From Erwinia typographi (GTDB lineage Bacteria; Pseudomonadota; Gammaproteobacteria; Enterobacterales; Enterobacteriaceae): a DNA stretch of 64,000 nt. The position numbers and the translations under genes are program-made. Position 1 is the stretch's first letter; each line of letters begins with the position of its first letter. This document shows positions 17,230 to 26,908 of the stretch, piece after piece. A model generated the notes under the pieces. That model saw only the letters and a list, made by a program, of their open reading frames with translations. It was not told where the DNA came from and made no database searches. Location: NCBI RefSeq assembly GCF_000773975.1, contig NZ_JRUQ01000038.1, positions 1 through 64,000 of the forward strand, written 5' to 3'.

Positions 17230-18434
17230 TGCGACTCCCGATCGACAGAGGATTCAACAAAGCGGAATATCTGGCTGCGCCCCAGTTCCTGATAGCGCAG
17301 GCGGACCGGGTCGTGCAGGGTGTGGGTGCGGACGTTGCGCCAGTAGCGGTCAAGACGTAGCGAGCGGTCAGCGGCGCGCGCGCCGCTCCAGGAGAAAACC
17401 TCGCTGCTGGCCGCCAGGCCGACCTCAGCAGCAAGCGCCTTGGTCGCGGCCAGCTGCGCCTGCAATTGCGGTAGTTTTGCGGCATCGCCCTGCTGTACCT
17501 CATCCAGCAATCGCGCCGTGCTCTCCAGCAGCGCGGCAACCGACAAAGTACGCGCGCTCAGCACGCCAACCTGATATTGCAGCACCGGGTCTTCCGCCAG
17601 CGAGGGATAAGGCGATTCAAACGGAATGCGTTTATCCGTTGCGACCGTCAGTAATCCCCACTGGATAACGCCTTCGGCGATACCCAGGTCAATAGCCGCG
17701 TGGATCAGGCGCCCGCTTTCATGCCAGGCCGCGCCGCGATGCTGCGCATCCCATACCGGGATAACATAATCCGCAGACACCTCCACGTTTTCGAGAATCA
17801 ACGATCCGCTGGAACTGCCACGCTGTCCCAGACCATTCCAGTCGTCAATCAGCGTGACGCCTGGCGCATCGGTACGGATATAGGCCAGCGCCTGGCCGCC
17901 CTGCTCGTTTTTGCCAATCACCGTTATCCAGCGCGCGCCAATGGAGCCGGTGGCGTAATATTTACGTCCGTTGATGCGGTAGCGATCGCCTTCGCGGATC
18001 AGCGTGGTGGAAAAATCGGCAGAATGTTTACCGCCCCGCTCGCTGGCGGCATTGGCGATACGCTCACCGTTCAGGACGTCCTGAAACAGGACGCGCTGCG
18101 CCTCATCCGAGGGCAGCAGGGAAAGGGTATCGGTAAAACCATAATGAGGCTGGAGTAACTGAGCGATGCCGGCGTCCGCCTGCGCCAGAATGCGGCTGAC
18201 GGCGATCGCCTCGGTCTGACTGCCGCCGTAACCCCCGGCGGCGCGGGGCAAGCGCAGCGCCAGCAGGCCAGACTGGCGCAGTTTTTCCCGCGCCTGCTGA
18301 TAGTCACTGCGGAGATCGGATGTCACCGCCAGCGTACTCAGTTCCTCTCTCAGAGCGTGAGCAACAGCGAAAACATCGAAAAAAGACCAACTGCCGTCAG
18401 CCGCAGGCGACGACGAAGCGGATTGATTACGCAT
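17226..18434 (-). CDS. SfnB/DszC-like acyl-CoA-dehydrogenase-fold flavin monooxygenase
   Basis: A 402-aa protein with the acyl-CoA dehydrogenase fold but of the DszC/SfnB/SfnB-like oxygenase branch. Cues are RLPRAAGGYGGS, ADFSTTLIREGDRYRINGRKYYATGSIGARWITVIG, IDDWNGLGQRGSSSGSLILENV, and the C-terminal RYWRNVRTHTLHDPVRLRYQELG. Known relatives oxidise organosulfur compounds or participate in sulfur acquisition. The ATG at 18434 follows CCAGGGGTATT. A 39-codon longer reading has no ribosome site. It is the first gene of the eight-gene minus-strand operon. Confidence 0.82.
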   Translation of the reverse strand: MRNQSASSSPAADGSWSFFDVFAVAHALREELSTLAVTSDLRSDYQQAREKLRQSGLLALRLPRAAGGYGGSQTEAIAVSRILAQADAGIAQLLQPHYGFTDTLSLLPSDEAQRVLFQDVLNGERIANAASERGGKHSADFSTTLIREGDRYRINGRKYYATGSIGARWITVIGKNEQGGQALAYIRTDAPGVTLIDDWNGLGQRGSSSGSLILENVEVSADYVIPVWDAQHRGAAWHESGRLIHAAIDLGIAEGVIQWGLLTVATDKRIPFESPYPSLAEDPVLQYQVGVLSARTLSVAALLESTARLLDEVQQGDAAKLPQLQAQLAATKALAAEVGLAASSEVFSWSGARAADRSLRLDRYWRNVRTHTLHDPVRLRYQELGRSQIFRFVESSVDRESH

Positions 18435-18979
18435 AATACCCCTGGCAATAACGGAAACGTGATGTTCCAGAAAAGCTCCGCAAATAAGCAGAGATACAAC
18501 TTTGTGTATGCTAATTTTAAAAACAGTATAACTGACGGTTAACAAAATCAATCCCGCCCTTTATGCGTATTACAGCTATTTAAAGTCAAAAAAAATCAAA
18601 CGACGAGAGAAGCTCATGTGCTCAGGTAATACCCATTTACGCATTGCATTACTGATTTATTTAGTAGAGTTCACTTCTTTATTATTTAATAATGTCGTAA
18701 TTAAACTATTTATTGTAAATCATAAGCCTGCATGTAGGGGCGATCCACAGGGACACGGCGTTCGGCCTGTTGCGCTGCTGGAAAAAGATATTTTCGGCGG
18801 GTTTATTATCGCTCAACCGCGAACGAAGTCATTCACGATTAAAGGGGGAATTATATAAATAGCCTGTTCGCTGGTCTTTCCGGCCCCCTGATAACTCTTT
18901 TTCGCCTGACGGTTATTAAGGCCAACATGAGCTGGCCTTACTATTTTCCTGTCGGGCAGAGCCTTCCGTGGCAGTAAAC
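18435..18979. other. Intergenic region between two minus-strand operons
   Basis: This 545-bp stretch carries the promoter region of the flavin monooxygenase operon (AT-rich, 18480-18600) and the 3' flank of the amino-acid ABC operon. A plus-strand 80-codon frame at 18616-18858 has no recognisable domain and a weak ribosome site and is not called. At 18917-18940 TAAGGCCA pairs with TGGCCTTA around an 8-nt loop, a candidate terminator for the upstream ABC operon with a poor T-run. Confidence 0.4.
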
Positions 18980-19723
18980 TTAGTGACTTAATATTTGCTC
19001 AAGGAATTTTCTGGTGCGAGGATGTTCCGGCTGGCTAAAGAATTTCTCTGGCGGCGCGGACTCCACAATGCGCCCATCGGCCATCAGAATAACGTTATCC
19101 GCCACGGTTCGGGCAAAGCCCATCTCATGAGTGACCACGATCATCGTCATTCCGCCCTCGGCCAGATCCAGCATCACGTCGAGCACCTCTTTAATCATCT
19201 CAGGGTCCAACGCCGAGGTGGGCTCATCAAAGAGCATAATTTCCGGCTCCATGCAGAGCGCGCGGGCAATCGCCACGCGCTGCTGCTGGCCGCCGGAAAG
19301 CTGGAGTGGAAACTTATACGCCTGGTTGGCAATCTGGACTTTTTCCAGATAGTGCATGGCGAGTTCCGTCGCCTGCTTAGGCGTCATTTTGCGCACCAGC
19401 GTCGGGCCAAGCGTGAGGTTATCCAGCACGCTCAGGTGCGGAAACAGGTTGAACTGCTGAAACAGCATGCTGATGTTTTGGCGAATAAGATTAATATTGC
19501 GCACGTTATCGTTCATCTCGATGCCGTTAACCAAAATCTGCCCCTGCTGATGCTCCTCCAGCCGGTTGATGCAGCGGATTAACGTTGATTTCCCGGAGCC
19601 CGATGGGCCGCAGATCACCACCCGCTCCCCTTTTGCCACGTTCAAAGAGACAGTGTTTAGCACCTGGAATTTTCCGTACCACTTGCTAACGGCGTTTATT
19701 TCAATCACTGGACGTTGCGACAT
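18980..19723 (-). CDS. Polar amino-acid ABC importer ATPase (AapP/GlnQ type)
   Basis: A 247-aa ATPase with Walker [20 protein letters not shown] near residue 38, Q-loop [14 protein letters not shown], signature [15 protein letters not shown], Walker [15 protein letters not shown] and H-loop VTHEMGFA. These are typical of the polar amino-acid uptake family. The start overlaps the preceding permease stop by one base. Gene order binding protein-permease-permease-ATPase matches Rhizobium aapJQMP and E. coli yhdWXYZ. Confidence 0.93.
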   Translation of the reverse strand: MSQRPVIEINAVSKWYGKFQVLNTVSLNVAKGERVVICGPSGSGKSTLIRCINRLEEHQQGQILVNGIEMNDNVRNINLIRQNISMLFQQFNLFPHLSVLDNLTLGPTLVRKMTPKQATELAMHYLEKVQIANQAYKFPLQLSGGQQQRVAIARALCMEPEIMLFDEPTSALDPEMIKEVLDVMLDLAEGGMTMIVVTHEMGFARTVADNVILMADGRIVESAPPEKFFSQPEHPRTRKFLEQILSH

Positions 19724-20787
19724 CAGGAGGTTCCTTCTGCGTTACGGCTGGCGTCAATGCGTTTTTCTACCCAGATGGCGTAGCGGGAAAGCATAAAGCC
19801 GAACACGAGATAAATAGCGGAGATAAAGAGATAAGTTTCAATATAATAGCGGCGCCACAGCGGGTCCTGCATCACCGCGCTGGTGGCGGTCAGCACGTCA
19901 AACAGGCCGATAATAATCACGAACGAGGTATTTTTCATCGCGGCGATAATATGGTTAGTGACCGCGGGCAGGCAGATACGCAGCGCCTGCGGCAGAACGA
20001 TTTTCGTCGTGGTATGCCAGTAGCTCAGGTTCAGCACCGCCGCCGCTTCATACTGGCCGCGCGGGACAGACTGCAAACCGCCGCGAATCACCTCCGCCTG
20101 ATAGCAGGCGAAGAACAGCGCAATGCCGACAATAATGCGCAGCAGCTTATTGATCTCCATATTGGTGGGCAAAAAGAGCGGCAATACGTTTACCGCCACA
20201 AACAGAATGGTGATCAGCGGCACGCCGCGCAGCCCTTCAATAAAAATAACCGACAGGCCGCGTAAGAACGGCAGCGGCGAACGACGCCCCAGCGCCAACG
20301 CTATCGAGACCGGCATACCGATAATTACCGTGCCGGAAAAAAGCAGCAGCGTCAGCGGCAAACCGCCCCAGTCAGCGGACTGAACCGGCACCAGGCCAAA
20401 CGCCCCGCCACTCATCAAAATGGACATCACCGCCAGCGACACGCCCCACAGCGGCCAGAGGAACCGGGAGTGCCAGCACATGGGCGACAGAGAGAGCGCC
20501 ACGCTGACAAACCACACCAGCATACATAGCGCCGGACGCCACTGCTGCTCATAGGGATAGAGACCAAACAGGATCGGGCGATACTTCTCGCCAATTACCG
20601 CCCAGCAGGCTCCGGCAGCGGCCCGACACTCCGTCACGCCGCCAGAAAAGACCGCATCGGTCACGCCCCAGCGCAGCAATTTCGACCCCACCAGCAGAAT
20701 CAACAGCGCCAACGCCAGGGTGAGCGCCGTTTGCGCCAGGCTGCTGAACAAATTACGACGCAGCCAGTTAATAGCAGAATGTCGCAC
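19723..20787 (-). CDS. Polar amino-acid ABC permease (AapM/YhdY type)
   Basis: A 354-aa permease. An N-terminal pair of helices precedes the conserved HisM-type core with the EAA region [37 protein letters not shown] at 20787 was chosen because GAGGAGTGCCT precedes it at normal spacing. Another GTG 6 nt upstream sits too close to the ribosome site. Its long N-terminal extension is typical of AapM. It pairs with the permease at 20797-22017. Confidence 0.9.
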   Translation of the reverse strand: MRHSAINWLRRNLFSSLAQTALTLALALLILLVGSKLLRWGVTDAVFSGGVTECRAAAGACWAVIGEKYRPILFGLYPYEQQWRPALCMLVWFVSVALSLSPMCWHSRFLWPLWGVSLAVMSILMSGGAFGLVPVQSADWGGLPLTLLLFSGTVIIGMPVSIALALGRRSPLPFLRGLSVIFIEGLRGVPLITILFVAVNVLPLFLPTNMEINKLLRIIVGIALFFACYQAEVIRGGLQSVPRGQYEAAAVLNLSYWHTTTKIVLPQALRICLPAVTNHIIAAMKNTSFVIIIGLFDVLTATSAVMQDPLWRRYYIETYLFISAIYLVFGFMLSRYAIWVEKRIDASRNAEGTS

Positions 20788-20796
20788 AGGCACTCC

Positions 20797-22017
20797 TCAA
20801 CGTTCTTTAATGGCAACGTAACGGTTAAACAGGTTCATCAGCAGAGAAGTGGTGCCGCTGATAATCAGATAGACCACCATCATGATGGCGATGGCCTCCA
20901 GCGCCTGTCCGGTCTGATTCATTAGCGTGTTGCTGATATTCGCCAGCTCCGGGTAGCCCACGACCACCGCTATGGAGCTGTTCTTGGCGAGACTGACGTA
21001 CTGGCTGGCCAGCGGTGGAACCATCACGCGCATCGCCTGCGGAATCACAATGTGGCGAGTCACATGCCATGAAGAGAGCGATAAAGAGCGCGCCGCCTCA
21101 ATTTGCCCCTTTGGCACCGACTGGACCCCGGCGCGGACGATCTCGGCGATAAACGCCGAAGAATAGAGCGTAATCCCCAGAAGCAGCGAGGTAAATTCCG
21201 GGCTGATGGTTAACCCGCCGCGGAAGTTAAAACCGCGCAGCTCCGGCTGATTAAGCGCATGAGGCGCGCCGCTTAGCCACCAGACCAGCAGCGGCAGGCC
21301 AATAATCAACGCGGCGCGCAGTCGGGCCGTCGGCAATATACGACCCTGCCGTTCGCGCAGTCGCCGCGCCAGCGCCGACAGCGAAAGACTCAGCCCCAGC
21401 GCCGCCAGCAGCGCGCAAAACGTCCAGAACCAGCCGGGATGCGACTGTAGAATGGTCATGGTCAGCCCACGATTGGTGAGGAATCCGGCGCCTGCCAGCT
21501 CAATCGCTCCCCGGGGAGACGGCAGGTTGCGGATCACCATCGACCAGAAAATTACCTGCAAAATCACCGGCACATTGCGCAGAAGCTCCACATACCCTTC
21601 GGCAAGCTTTGCCAGCAGCCAGTTTTTCGAGGTCCTCCCCAGGCCGACGATAAAGCCCAGCACGGTTGCCAGCGCGATGCCGCAGATCGTTACGTAGAGG
21701 GTATTGAGCAGGCCGACCAGCACGGCGCGGGCGTAGCTGTCGCGCGGCGTGTAATCGATCAGCGTCTCGCCAATGGCGAACTGCGCGCTCTGATGAAGGA
21801 AGGCGAAGCCGGTGGTAATGCGCTGCGTTTGCAGGTTGTCCACGACGTTGCTGTAAAGCCACCAGCCAAAGCTGACCAGCAGTAGCGCAAGCAGCAGCTG
21901 GTAGCACCAGCCGCGAACCGTTTTGCTGCCCAGCAGGCTGGCAGGACGAAACGGGCTCGGCGGCCAAGACGTTTTTGATGGTGCCAGGCTATGGCTGGCG
22001 TGGTCTGGTTGTTTCAT
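20797..22017 (-). CDS. Polar amino-acid ABC permease (AapQ/YhdX type)
   Basis: A 406-aa permease with about eight hydrophobic helices. The EAA loop reads GVQSVPKGQIEAARSLSLSSWHVTRHIVIPQAMRVMVPPL. The large insertion between the first and last helix groups (RRLRERQGRILPTARLR) is usual for AapQ-type subunits. With AapM-like and AapP-like partners it forms the inner-membrane complex for a broad-range or acidic amino-acid importer. Confidence 0.9.
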   Translation of the reverse strand: MKQPDHASHSLAPSKTSWPPSPFRPASLLGSKTVRGWCYQLLLALLLVSFGWWLYSNVVDNLQTQRITTGFAFLHQSAQFAIGETLIDYTPRDSYARAVLVGLLNTLYVTICGIALATVLGFIVGLGRTSKNWLLAKLAEGYVELLRNVPVILQVIFWSMVIRNLPSPRGAIELAGAGFLTNRGLTMTILQSHPGWFWTFCALLAALGLSLSLSALARRLRERQGRILPTARLRAALIIGLPLLVWWLSGAPHALNQPELRGFNFRGGLTISPEFTSLLLGITLYSSAFIAEIVRAGVQSVPKGQIEAARSLSLSSWHVTRHIVIPQAMRVMVPPLASQYVSLAKNSSIAVVVGYPELANISNTLMNQTGQALEAIAIMMVVYLIISGTTSLLMNLFNRYVAIKER

Positions 22018-22077
22018 TTTTTCACGGTCTGTAACGGGCGCTGAGTAAAACGCGCCCGTTAAGCAGGGATGCCTCGG

Positions 22078-23127
22078 TTAACGAATCGGTAATCCATACA
22101 GCAGGCCGCCGTTGGTCCACAGGTTGTTCAGATCGCGATCGAGCGGTTCAGTGCTTTGCGGTCCAAAGTGACGGTTATAAATGTCGCCGTAGTTACCCAC
22201 CTGCTTGACGATGTTGTAAACCCATTTATTATCCAGCCCCAGCTTCTGACCAAAATCACCGCTGACGCCCAACAGCCCCTGAATATCCGGGTCAGCGGAT
22301 TTAAGCTGTTCGTCGACATTCGCCTGTCCGACCTGTAACTCTTCGGCATTAAACGTGGCGTAAACCACCCACTTCACAATATCGAACCACTGGTCATCGC
22401 CTTTACGTACCGCCATCGCCAGCGGCTCTTTTGAATAGATGCCTGGCAGGATGATATGGTCTTCCGGTTTTTCGGCATCGAAGTTTTTAACCCCCGGCAG
22501 CGCAACCTTGTCGCGGGCAATCGCATCGCAGCGACCGGAAAGATAGGCGGAAACGTACTCTTTATTATTCTCAATCACCACCGGCGTATAGTGCAGATGG
22601 CGGGAAGCGAAGATTTGCGCCACGTTCTGCTCGGTGCTGCTGCCCGGCGTAATGCACACCGTCGCGCCGTCCAGATCCTCAATTTTCTTCACGCCGCTAT
22701 TGGCCCGCACCATAAAACCGGTGCCGGTGTAAAAGTCAGGCGGCGCAAAATTCAGCCCCAGCGACACATCGCGGGTCAGAGAAGCGGTGATATTGCGCGA
22801 CAGCACGTCAACTTCGCCGGACTGAATCGCCGGGAAGCGCTGCGCGGTGGAAAGCGGCGTGAAGCGGACTTTGCTGGCGTCGCCAAATACCGCAGCCGCC
22901 AGCGCGCGGCAAAAATCCACGTCCAGACCGACCCAGTTTCCTTTGCTGTCAATGGCCGCAAAGCCGTGGCGAGCGGGATGAACGCCGCAAACCAGTTCTC
23001 CACGGGCCTTAATTTTCTTTAGCATCTCGCCATTGGCCGCTGGTGCATCCTCAGCAAAAGCGGTAAAGGCAAAATTTCCTAGCGCTATCAGCAAAACGGC
23101 TGCAAATGCTTTTGTTCTTTTCAGCAT
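22078..23127 (-). CDS. Polar amino-acid ABC periplasmic binding protein (AapJ/YhdW type)
   Basis: A 349-aa secreted protein with a signal peptide at residues 1-25 (AFAAVLLIALGNFAFTAFA) and the SBP_bac_3 fold. Landmarks are LVCGVHPARHGFAAIDSKGNWVGLDVDFCRALAAAVFG, the STAQRFPAIQSGEVDVLSRN ligand-pocket region, and the C-terminal GGLLYGLPIR, which is typical of the AapJ branch. The ATG follows AAGGAATCACC. A 60-bp gap separates it from the first permease, as usual for highly expressed binding proteins. Confidence 0.92.
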   Translation of the reverse strand: MLKRTKAFAAVLLIALGNFAFTAFAEDAPAANGEMLKKIKARGELVCGVHPARHGFAAIDSKGNWVGLDVDFCRALAAAVFGDASKVRFTPLSTAQRFPAIQSGEVDVLSRNITASLTRDVSLGLNFAPPDFYTGTGFMVRANSGVKKIEDLDGATVCITPGSSTEQNVAQIFASRHLHYTPVVIENNKEYVSAYLSGRCDAIARDKVALPGVKNFDAEKPEDHIILPGIYSKEPLAMAVRKGDDQWFDIVKWVVYATFNAEELQVGQANVDEQLKSADPDIQGLLGVSGDFGQKLGLDNKWVYNIVKQVGNYGDIYNRHFGPQSTEPLDRDLNNLWTNGGLLYGLPIR

Positions 23128-23163
23128 GGTGATTCCTTTTTTCTACTAAAATGCGAAAACAGA

Positions 23164-23925
23164 CTAACCGACCCAGCTACGGGCGCCCTGCCAGATCAAC
23201 TGCGCGCTTAATAACAGCATGGTCAGCCGGAACGTCACGCGGAACAGCTTTTCCGGCAAATTATCGAGCATCCGTGAGCCAAGCCAGGTGCCAAACGCCC
23301 CGCTGGCGATCATCGCGACCAGCAGCGGTAACCAGGCGGCCCAGGCAAACCCCATCAGACCAAACGCCAGAATTTTCAGTCCGTGCTGGAGCACCATGCA
23401 GGTGGCGTGCGTGGCGATCAGCGGCTGCTTTTTCAGCCCCTGGGAGCTGATAAGTCCGGCGACCATTGGGCCGGTGGCGCCAACAATCATCGTCCCCAGA
23501 CTGCTGATACCGCCGCCGATAACGAAAAACGTTCGGTTCAGCGGCTTTGCATCGCCGCGCTTACGCAGCACCGACCAGAGGATAAATAGCCCGAGAGCGA
23601 TACGCGCCGCACTGTCCGGTATCACCGCTGCCACCGGCGCGCCAAGCGCAATGCCAACGGCGCTCCCCAGTAAAAACCACAGCACCAGCGGCCAGACCAC
23701 GTAGACGCGTTGGATAAGCGTCCGGCTCAGGTTCGACCCCAGCTGTACCATGCCATGCACCGGCATCAGGCTGCTCACCGGCATCCCCAGCCCCATTACC
23801 GCCAGCAGTGCGGTTCCTCCCCCCAGCCCCATCGCCGCCGTCAGCGCCGAGGTAAGAAAGCTACAGCACACCATTACGCCCGCGAACAGGGGAGTGATCT
23901 CCCCTGGGATTAACTGTAATGTCAT
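23164..23925 (-). CDS. TauE/SafE-family membrane permease
   Basis: A 253-aa inner-membrane protein with about eight hydrophobic segments and the family motifs MGLGGGTALLAVMGLGMPVSSLMPVHGMVQLGSN and TMIVGATGPMVAGL. Family members move sulfite, sulfoacetate or other small organic anions. ATG 23925 is used; a GTG directly upstream also opens the frame. It lies between two MmgE/PrpD genes and an amino-acid importer, so export of a sulfonate or carboxylate by-product of that pathway is plausible. Confidence 0.85.
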   Translation of the reverse strand: MTLQLIPGEITPLFAGVMVCCSFLTSALTAAMGLGGGTALLAVMGLGMPVSSLMPVHGMVQLGSNLSRTLIQRVYVVWPLVLWFLLGSAVGIALGAPVAAVIPDSAARIALGLFILWSVLRKRGDAKPLNRTFFVIGGGISSLGTMIVGATGPMVAGLISSQGLKKQPLIATHATCMVLQHGLKILAFGLMGFAWAAWLPLLVAMIASGAFGTWLGSRMLDNLPEKLFRVTFRLTMLLLSAQLIWQGARSWVG

Positions 23926-23936
23926 CACCGTTTCGC

Positions 23937-25259
23937 TCAGCTGTAATCGTCTTGCAGCAGCCGTTCATAGAACGCTCGCGCGATCTCAGGCGACAGCACG
24001 CGCCCGGCGCAGTCGAGGAATTTTTCGGCCAGCAGCCCTTCTGGCAACGGGTTATCGGCGTTAGAGCCGCGAGCGCCCGCAATGTGCTGGTGAAACTGCC
24101 GTCCGTCCGTGGCGATCAGCGTCACTTCTGCGGTATGCGTGGTCTCACCGTTATGACAGCCCAGCGTCACCCTGTGCATTAACGCCTGAGTGGCCGGATC
24201 GGCAAATCGCGCGCTGTCGATAAAGTCATCCAGCGTCAGCGTACCGGCGACAAAAGCGCGCGCCACGCAGTAGTGCAGGCTGAATTTGCCAGCCAGCGGG
24301 TTTTCCGGCTGCGGAATATTGATGTGCGGGAAGCGAATCGGGTGAACCTGCACCTCAATACTCTCCACCTGGTCTGGGCGCAGGCCGGTCTGCTCACGCA
24401 GCGCCAGCACGCCGTCTACCGGCGATAAGATGGCGTAGCAGCAGGAGAAGTATTTAAAATTATTGCTCTTCTCCACGTCGAGAATAGACGGCGTCTCCTG
24501 CCAGGGATCGGTCAGTGCCTCAGGCGCAACGTTGTCACTGCCGTTAAACACGTTGAAATAGCCGTGATGATGTTCAAAGGCCATCTGTCCGGCGCTGAAT
24601 CCTTCCTGCGCCAGCCGCACCGCCATTACGGCGCTGCGCGCGGCCTGCCCGACGGCAAGCGCCTTGGTCTGACTGCCGAAATTGGACTTAATGCCCGATG
24701 CCAGCGAGGCGCAAATCGACAGCGCCGTCGCCGTCTGCTGTTCAGTTAATTCCAGCAGCACGGCGCAGGCCGCGGCTCCGGCAAAAATGCCCACGGTAGT
24801 GGTTGGGTGCCAGCCGTGCCGGTACTGGAACGGACTCACCGCTTTTCCCATCCGCACGGCAGTTTCATAACCGGCGAGGTAAGCGCGAATCACCGCATCG
24901 CCGTTAAGATCCCGTTCGTCCGCCAGCGCCAGCAGCGCCGGCAGGACGGCAACCGAAATATGGCCGTGAAGCCAGGAGTTGGAATCGTCGAAATCCAGTA
25001 AATGGGACGATACGCCGTTCAGCAGCGCGGCATCGAGCGCGTTGAGCCGCAGGTCAGTGCCGAAAACGCGGCTTTTACCCATCGCAGCCGAAGGCACAAT
25101 AACGCGCCGCAGCCTGTCGGCGCCGTCCTGCACGCCGCCGGCCAGCGTCACGCCCAGCGTATCAATAATGGCCGTCCTGGCCTGCTCGCGCGCGGCGGCG
25201 GAGAATGTCTGACGGGAAAATTGCAACAGGTTTCCGGCAAATTGTCGGGCAAGGGTCAT
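23937..25259 (-). CDS. MmgE/PrpD-family protein 1
   Basis: A 440-aa member of the MmgE/PrpD superfamily, which includes 2-methylcitrate dehydratase, cis-aconitate decarboxylase and iminodisuccinate epimerase. Cues are DTLGVTLAGG, LLDFDDSNSWLHGHISVAVLPALLALA, YETAVRMGKAVSPFQYRHGWHPTTTVGIFAGAAA, and SGIKSNFGSQTKALAVGQAARSAVMAVRLA. The ATG follows AAGGAAACTCATTC. It is adjacent to a second, clearly distinct paralogue, so the two may handle different stereoisomers or consecutive steps. The exact reaction is unknown. Confidence 0.85.
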   Translation of the reverse strand: MTLARQFAGNLLQFSRQTFSAAAREQARTAIIDTLGVTLAGGVQDGADRLRRVIVPSAAMGKSRVFGTDLRLNALDAALLNGVSSHLLDFDDSNSWLHGHISVAVLPALLALADERDLNGDAVIRAYLAGYETAVRMGKAVSPFQYRHGWHPTTTVGIFAGAAACAVLLELTEQQTATALSICASLASGIKSNFGSQTKALAVGQAARSAVMAVRLAQEGFSAGQMAFEHHHGYFNVFNGSDNVAPEALTDPWQETPSILDVEKSNNFKYFSCCYAILSPVDGVLALREQTGLRPDQVESIEVQVHPIRFPHINIPQPENPLAGKFSLHYCVARAFVAGTLTLDDFIDSARFADPATQALMHRVTLGCHNGETTHTAEVTLIATDGRQFHQHIAGARGSNADNPLPEGLLAEKFLDCAGRVLSPEIARAFYERLLQDDYS

Positions 25260-25282
25260 GAATGAGTTTCCTTACGAAAGAA

Positions 25283-26653
25283 TCAGTACTCACCGGCAAG
25301 TAACGCGGTGATTTGCGCCAGCGAACCCGGGCGCTCAAAATGCGCGGCGGCCTCATAGAGCGCATTGCTGCGTCCGACACCCAGCGCGGGAATAACCAGC
25401 GAATCAAATTTAGCCCGCAGTTCCTCATCGCTCAGAGGATTCTGCGCATGACCACGGTAGACCTCGGTATGAGCGCGAAGAACCTCGCCATCGTCCAGCC
25501 ATACCTCAATAAACGCCGAGCTGGCGGACTGCCCCTCGACGGCTTCCACCTCCAGCAGCGGCAGCAGCGCGCGTGCAGTCAGGTCATCCACCGTTTGCTG
25601 TGTAAAATCGGTATCGTTCAGGGCATAGCCGCTCAGCGCCAGGGCAATGCAGTGTGGAATGCTGAATTTACTTTCCAGCGGCGTTTTCGGCTCCATAATC
25701 CCGGCGTTGACCATCCCCATCGGGTGCACCTTTGCCGCAATGCGGGTCATTGCGCGTCCTTTGAGCTGTGGATAGATCTTGCGGGCGGTTTCAATGGACG
25801 CATGGGTTCCCCGGCAGCTGGCATACAGCTTGTAGCCGTTGGTCAGCAGTTCCCACGTATCGCCGAAATCGAGCGGCGGGATTTCCGCGCTGCCGTCCTG
25901 AATAAAATTCTTAACCCAACCGTCGGTTTCGTAGAAGTGCTGCGCGCCGACAAACCCTTCTGCCGCCAGCTGTGCGGCGAGGATACCGTCCATTGCGGCT
26001 TTACCCGCGTGGAAAGGTTTTCCGTGCGTGCCGGAGGATTTCTGTAATCCCCCCATCATGGTGGCTGCCGCGCCAAGAGCGTTGCGGATCTGTTCTTCCG
26101 ACAGACCGAGGATAGAGGAGGCCACCGCCGCCGCACCTGCGCGTCCGACAACCGAGGTGGGGTGAAAGCCGCGGCGCTGCAAATTGCGTCCCACGCCCGG
26201 CACCCAGCCGCCGCCCAGTTTCGCCATCACTTCAAAACCGGCGATAAAGGCGCTTAACACGCGCTCTTCGTTAACCGGATGCGCCTGCGCCATCGCCAGC
26301 GCCGCTGCCCAGCATGGGCCACCGGGATGACCAGCCCCCGCCGGATGGGTGTCGTCATAGTCCGCCGCGTGGGCCATGGTGGCGTTAATCAGCGCCGCCA
26401 GCGCTGGCGTGCTGGTTTTACCAAGAAAAATTCGCGCCTCGCCTGAGGCATTCCAGATTTTAGCGACCTGACGAACGGCACGGACCGCATCATCATTCAC
26501 CGCACCAATCGCAACGCCGAGGTGATCAATCAGCGCGCGTTTAGCTTCATGCCGTACGGCGGGAGGGATCGCCTGCTCGTGCGCGTGGTGAATAAAGTGG
26601 CTGAGCTGCGCTCCCCTTAAAGGGGTTGTCACTGTCGCGTCTGCGATGGTCAT
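25283..26653 (-). CDS. MmgE/PrpD-family protein 2
   Basis: A 456-aa MmgE/PrpD-family protein and the first gene of the operon. Landmarks are DHLGVAIGAVNDDAV, AHAADYDDTHPAGAGHPGGPCWAAALA, RGFHPTSVVGRAGAAAVASSILGLS, and GLQKSSGTHGKPFHAGKAAMDG. The ATG at 26653 follows CAGGGAAACCCGAC, and a 30-codon upstream extension lacks a ribosome site. It is followed after 23 bp by its paralogue and then by a TauE/SafE permease and a complete amino-acid importer, so a polar amino-acid-like dicarboxylate is a reasonable substrate class. Confidence 0.85.
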   Translation of the reverse strand: MTIADATVTTPLRGAQLSHFIHHAHEQAIPPAVRHEAKRALIDHLGVAIGAVNDDAVRAVRQVAKIWNASGEARIFLGKTSTPALAALINATMAHAADYDDTHPAGAGHPGGPCWAAALAMAQAHPVNEERVLSAFIAGFEVMAKLGGGWVPGVGRNLQRRGFHPTSVVGRAGAAAVASSILGLSEEQIRNALGAAATMMGGLQKSSGTHGKPFHAGKAAMDGILAAQLAAEGFVGAQHFYETDGWVKNFIQDGSAEIPPLDFGDTWELLTNGYKLYASCRGTHASIETARKIYPQLKGRAMTRIAAKVHPMGMVNAGIMEPKTPLESKFSIPHCIALALSGYALNDTDFTQQTVDDLTARALLPLLEVEAVEGQSASSAFIEVWLDDGEVLRAHTEVYRGHAQNPLSDEELRAKFDSLVIPALGVGRSNALYEAAAHFERPGSLAQITALLAGEY

Positions 26654-26728
26654 GTCGGGTTTCCCTGAGGCTGGCAGTAAAATAAATCTTATAAAACAAA
26701 GTGATGATTTATTGAATTCATTTGTATA

Positions 26729-26828
26729 CAGTAAATCATGCACTCAACATACCAGCGCTGAGGAGCAGGTCAAAAGATGATTTTGCGATATGCTAAGAAC
26801 AAAATGTGCGATAAATCATGATTTACTG
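26729..26828. promoter_or_regulatory. Inverted 12-mer operator pair (GntR / MmgE operon)
   Basis: CAGTAAATCATG at 26729-26740 is repeated in inverse as CATGATTTACTG at 26817-26828. The right copy lies in a 14-bp perfect palindrome, TAAATCATGATTTA (26812-26825). Both are in the intergenic region between the GntR/FCD gene and the divergent MmgE/PrpD operon and are probable regulator binding sites. Confidence 0.6.
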
Positions 26829-26908
26829 TGGCAATATGATCGCCTCGTCAACGCCTCCCGTTTTCGGCCCTTAGCGTTGTAAAAAACTTAAAAATAAACC
26901 TATAAAAC

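Noticed and set aside
18616..18858. 80-codon plus-strand frame in the gap between two operons
   Set aside because: Weak ribosome site, no recognised domain, and flanking genes both run the other way. A real small gene cannot be fully excluded.
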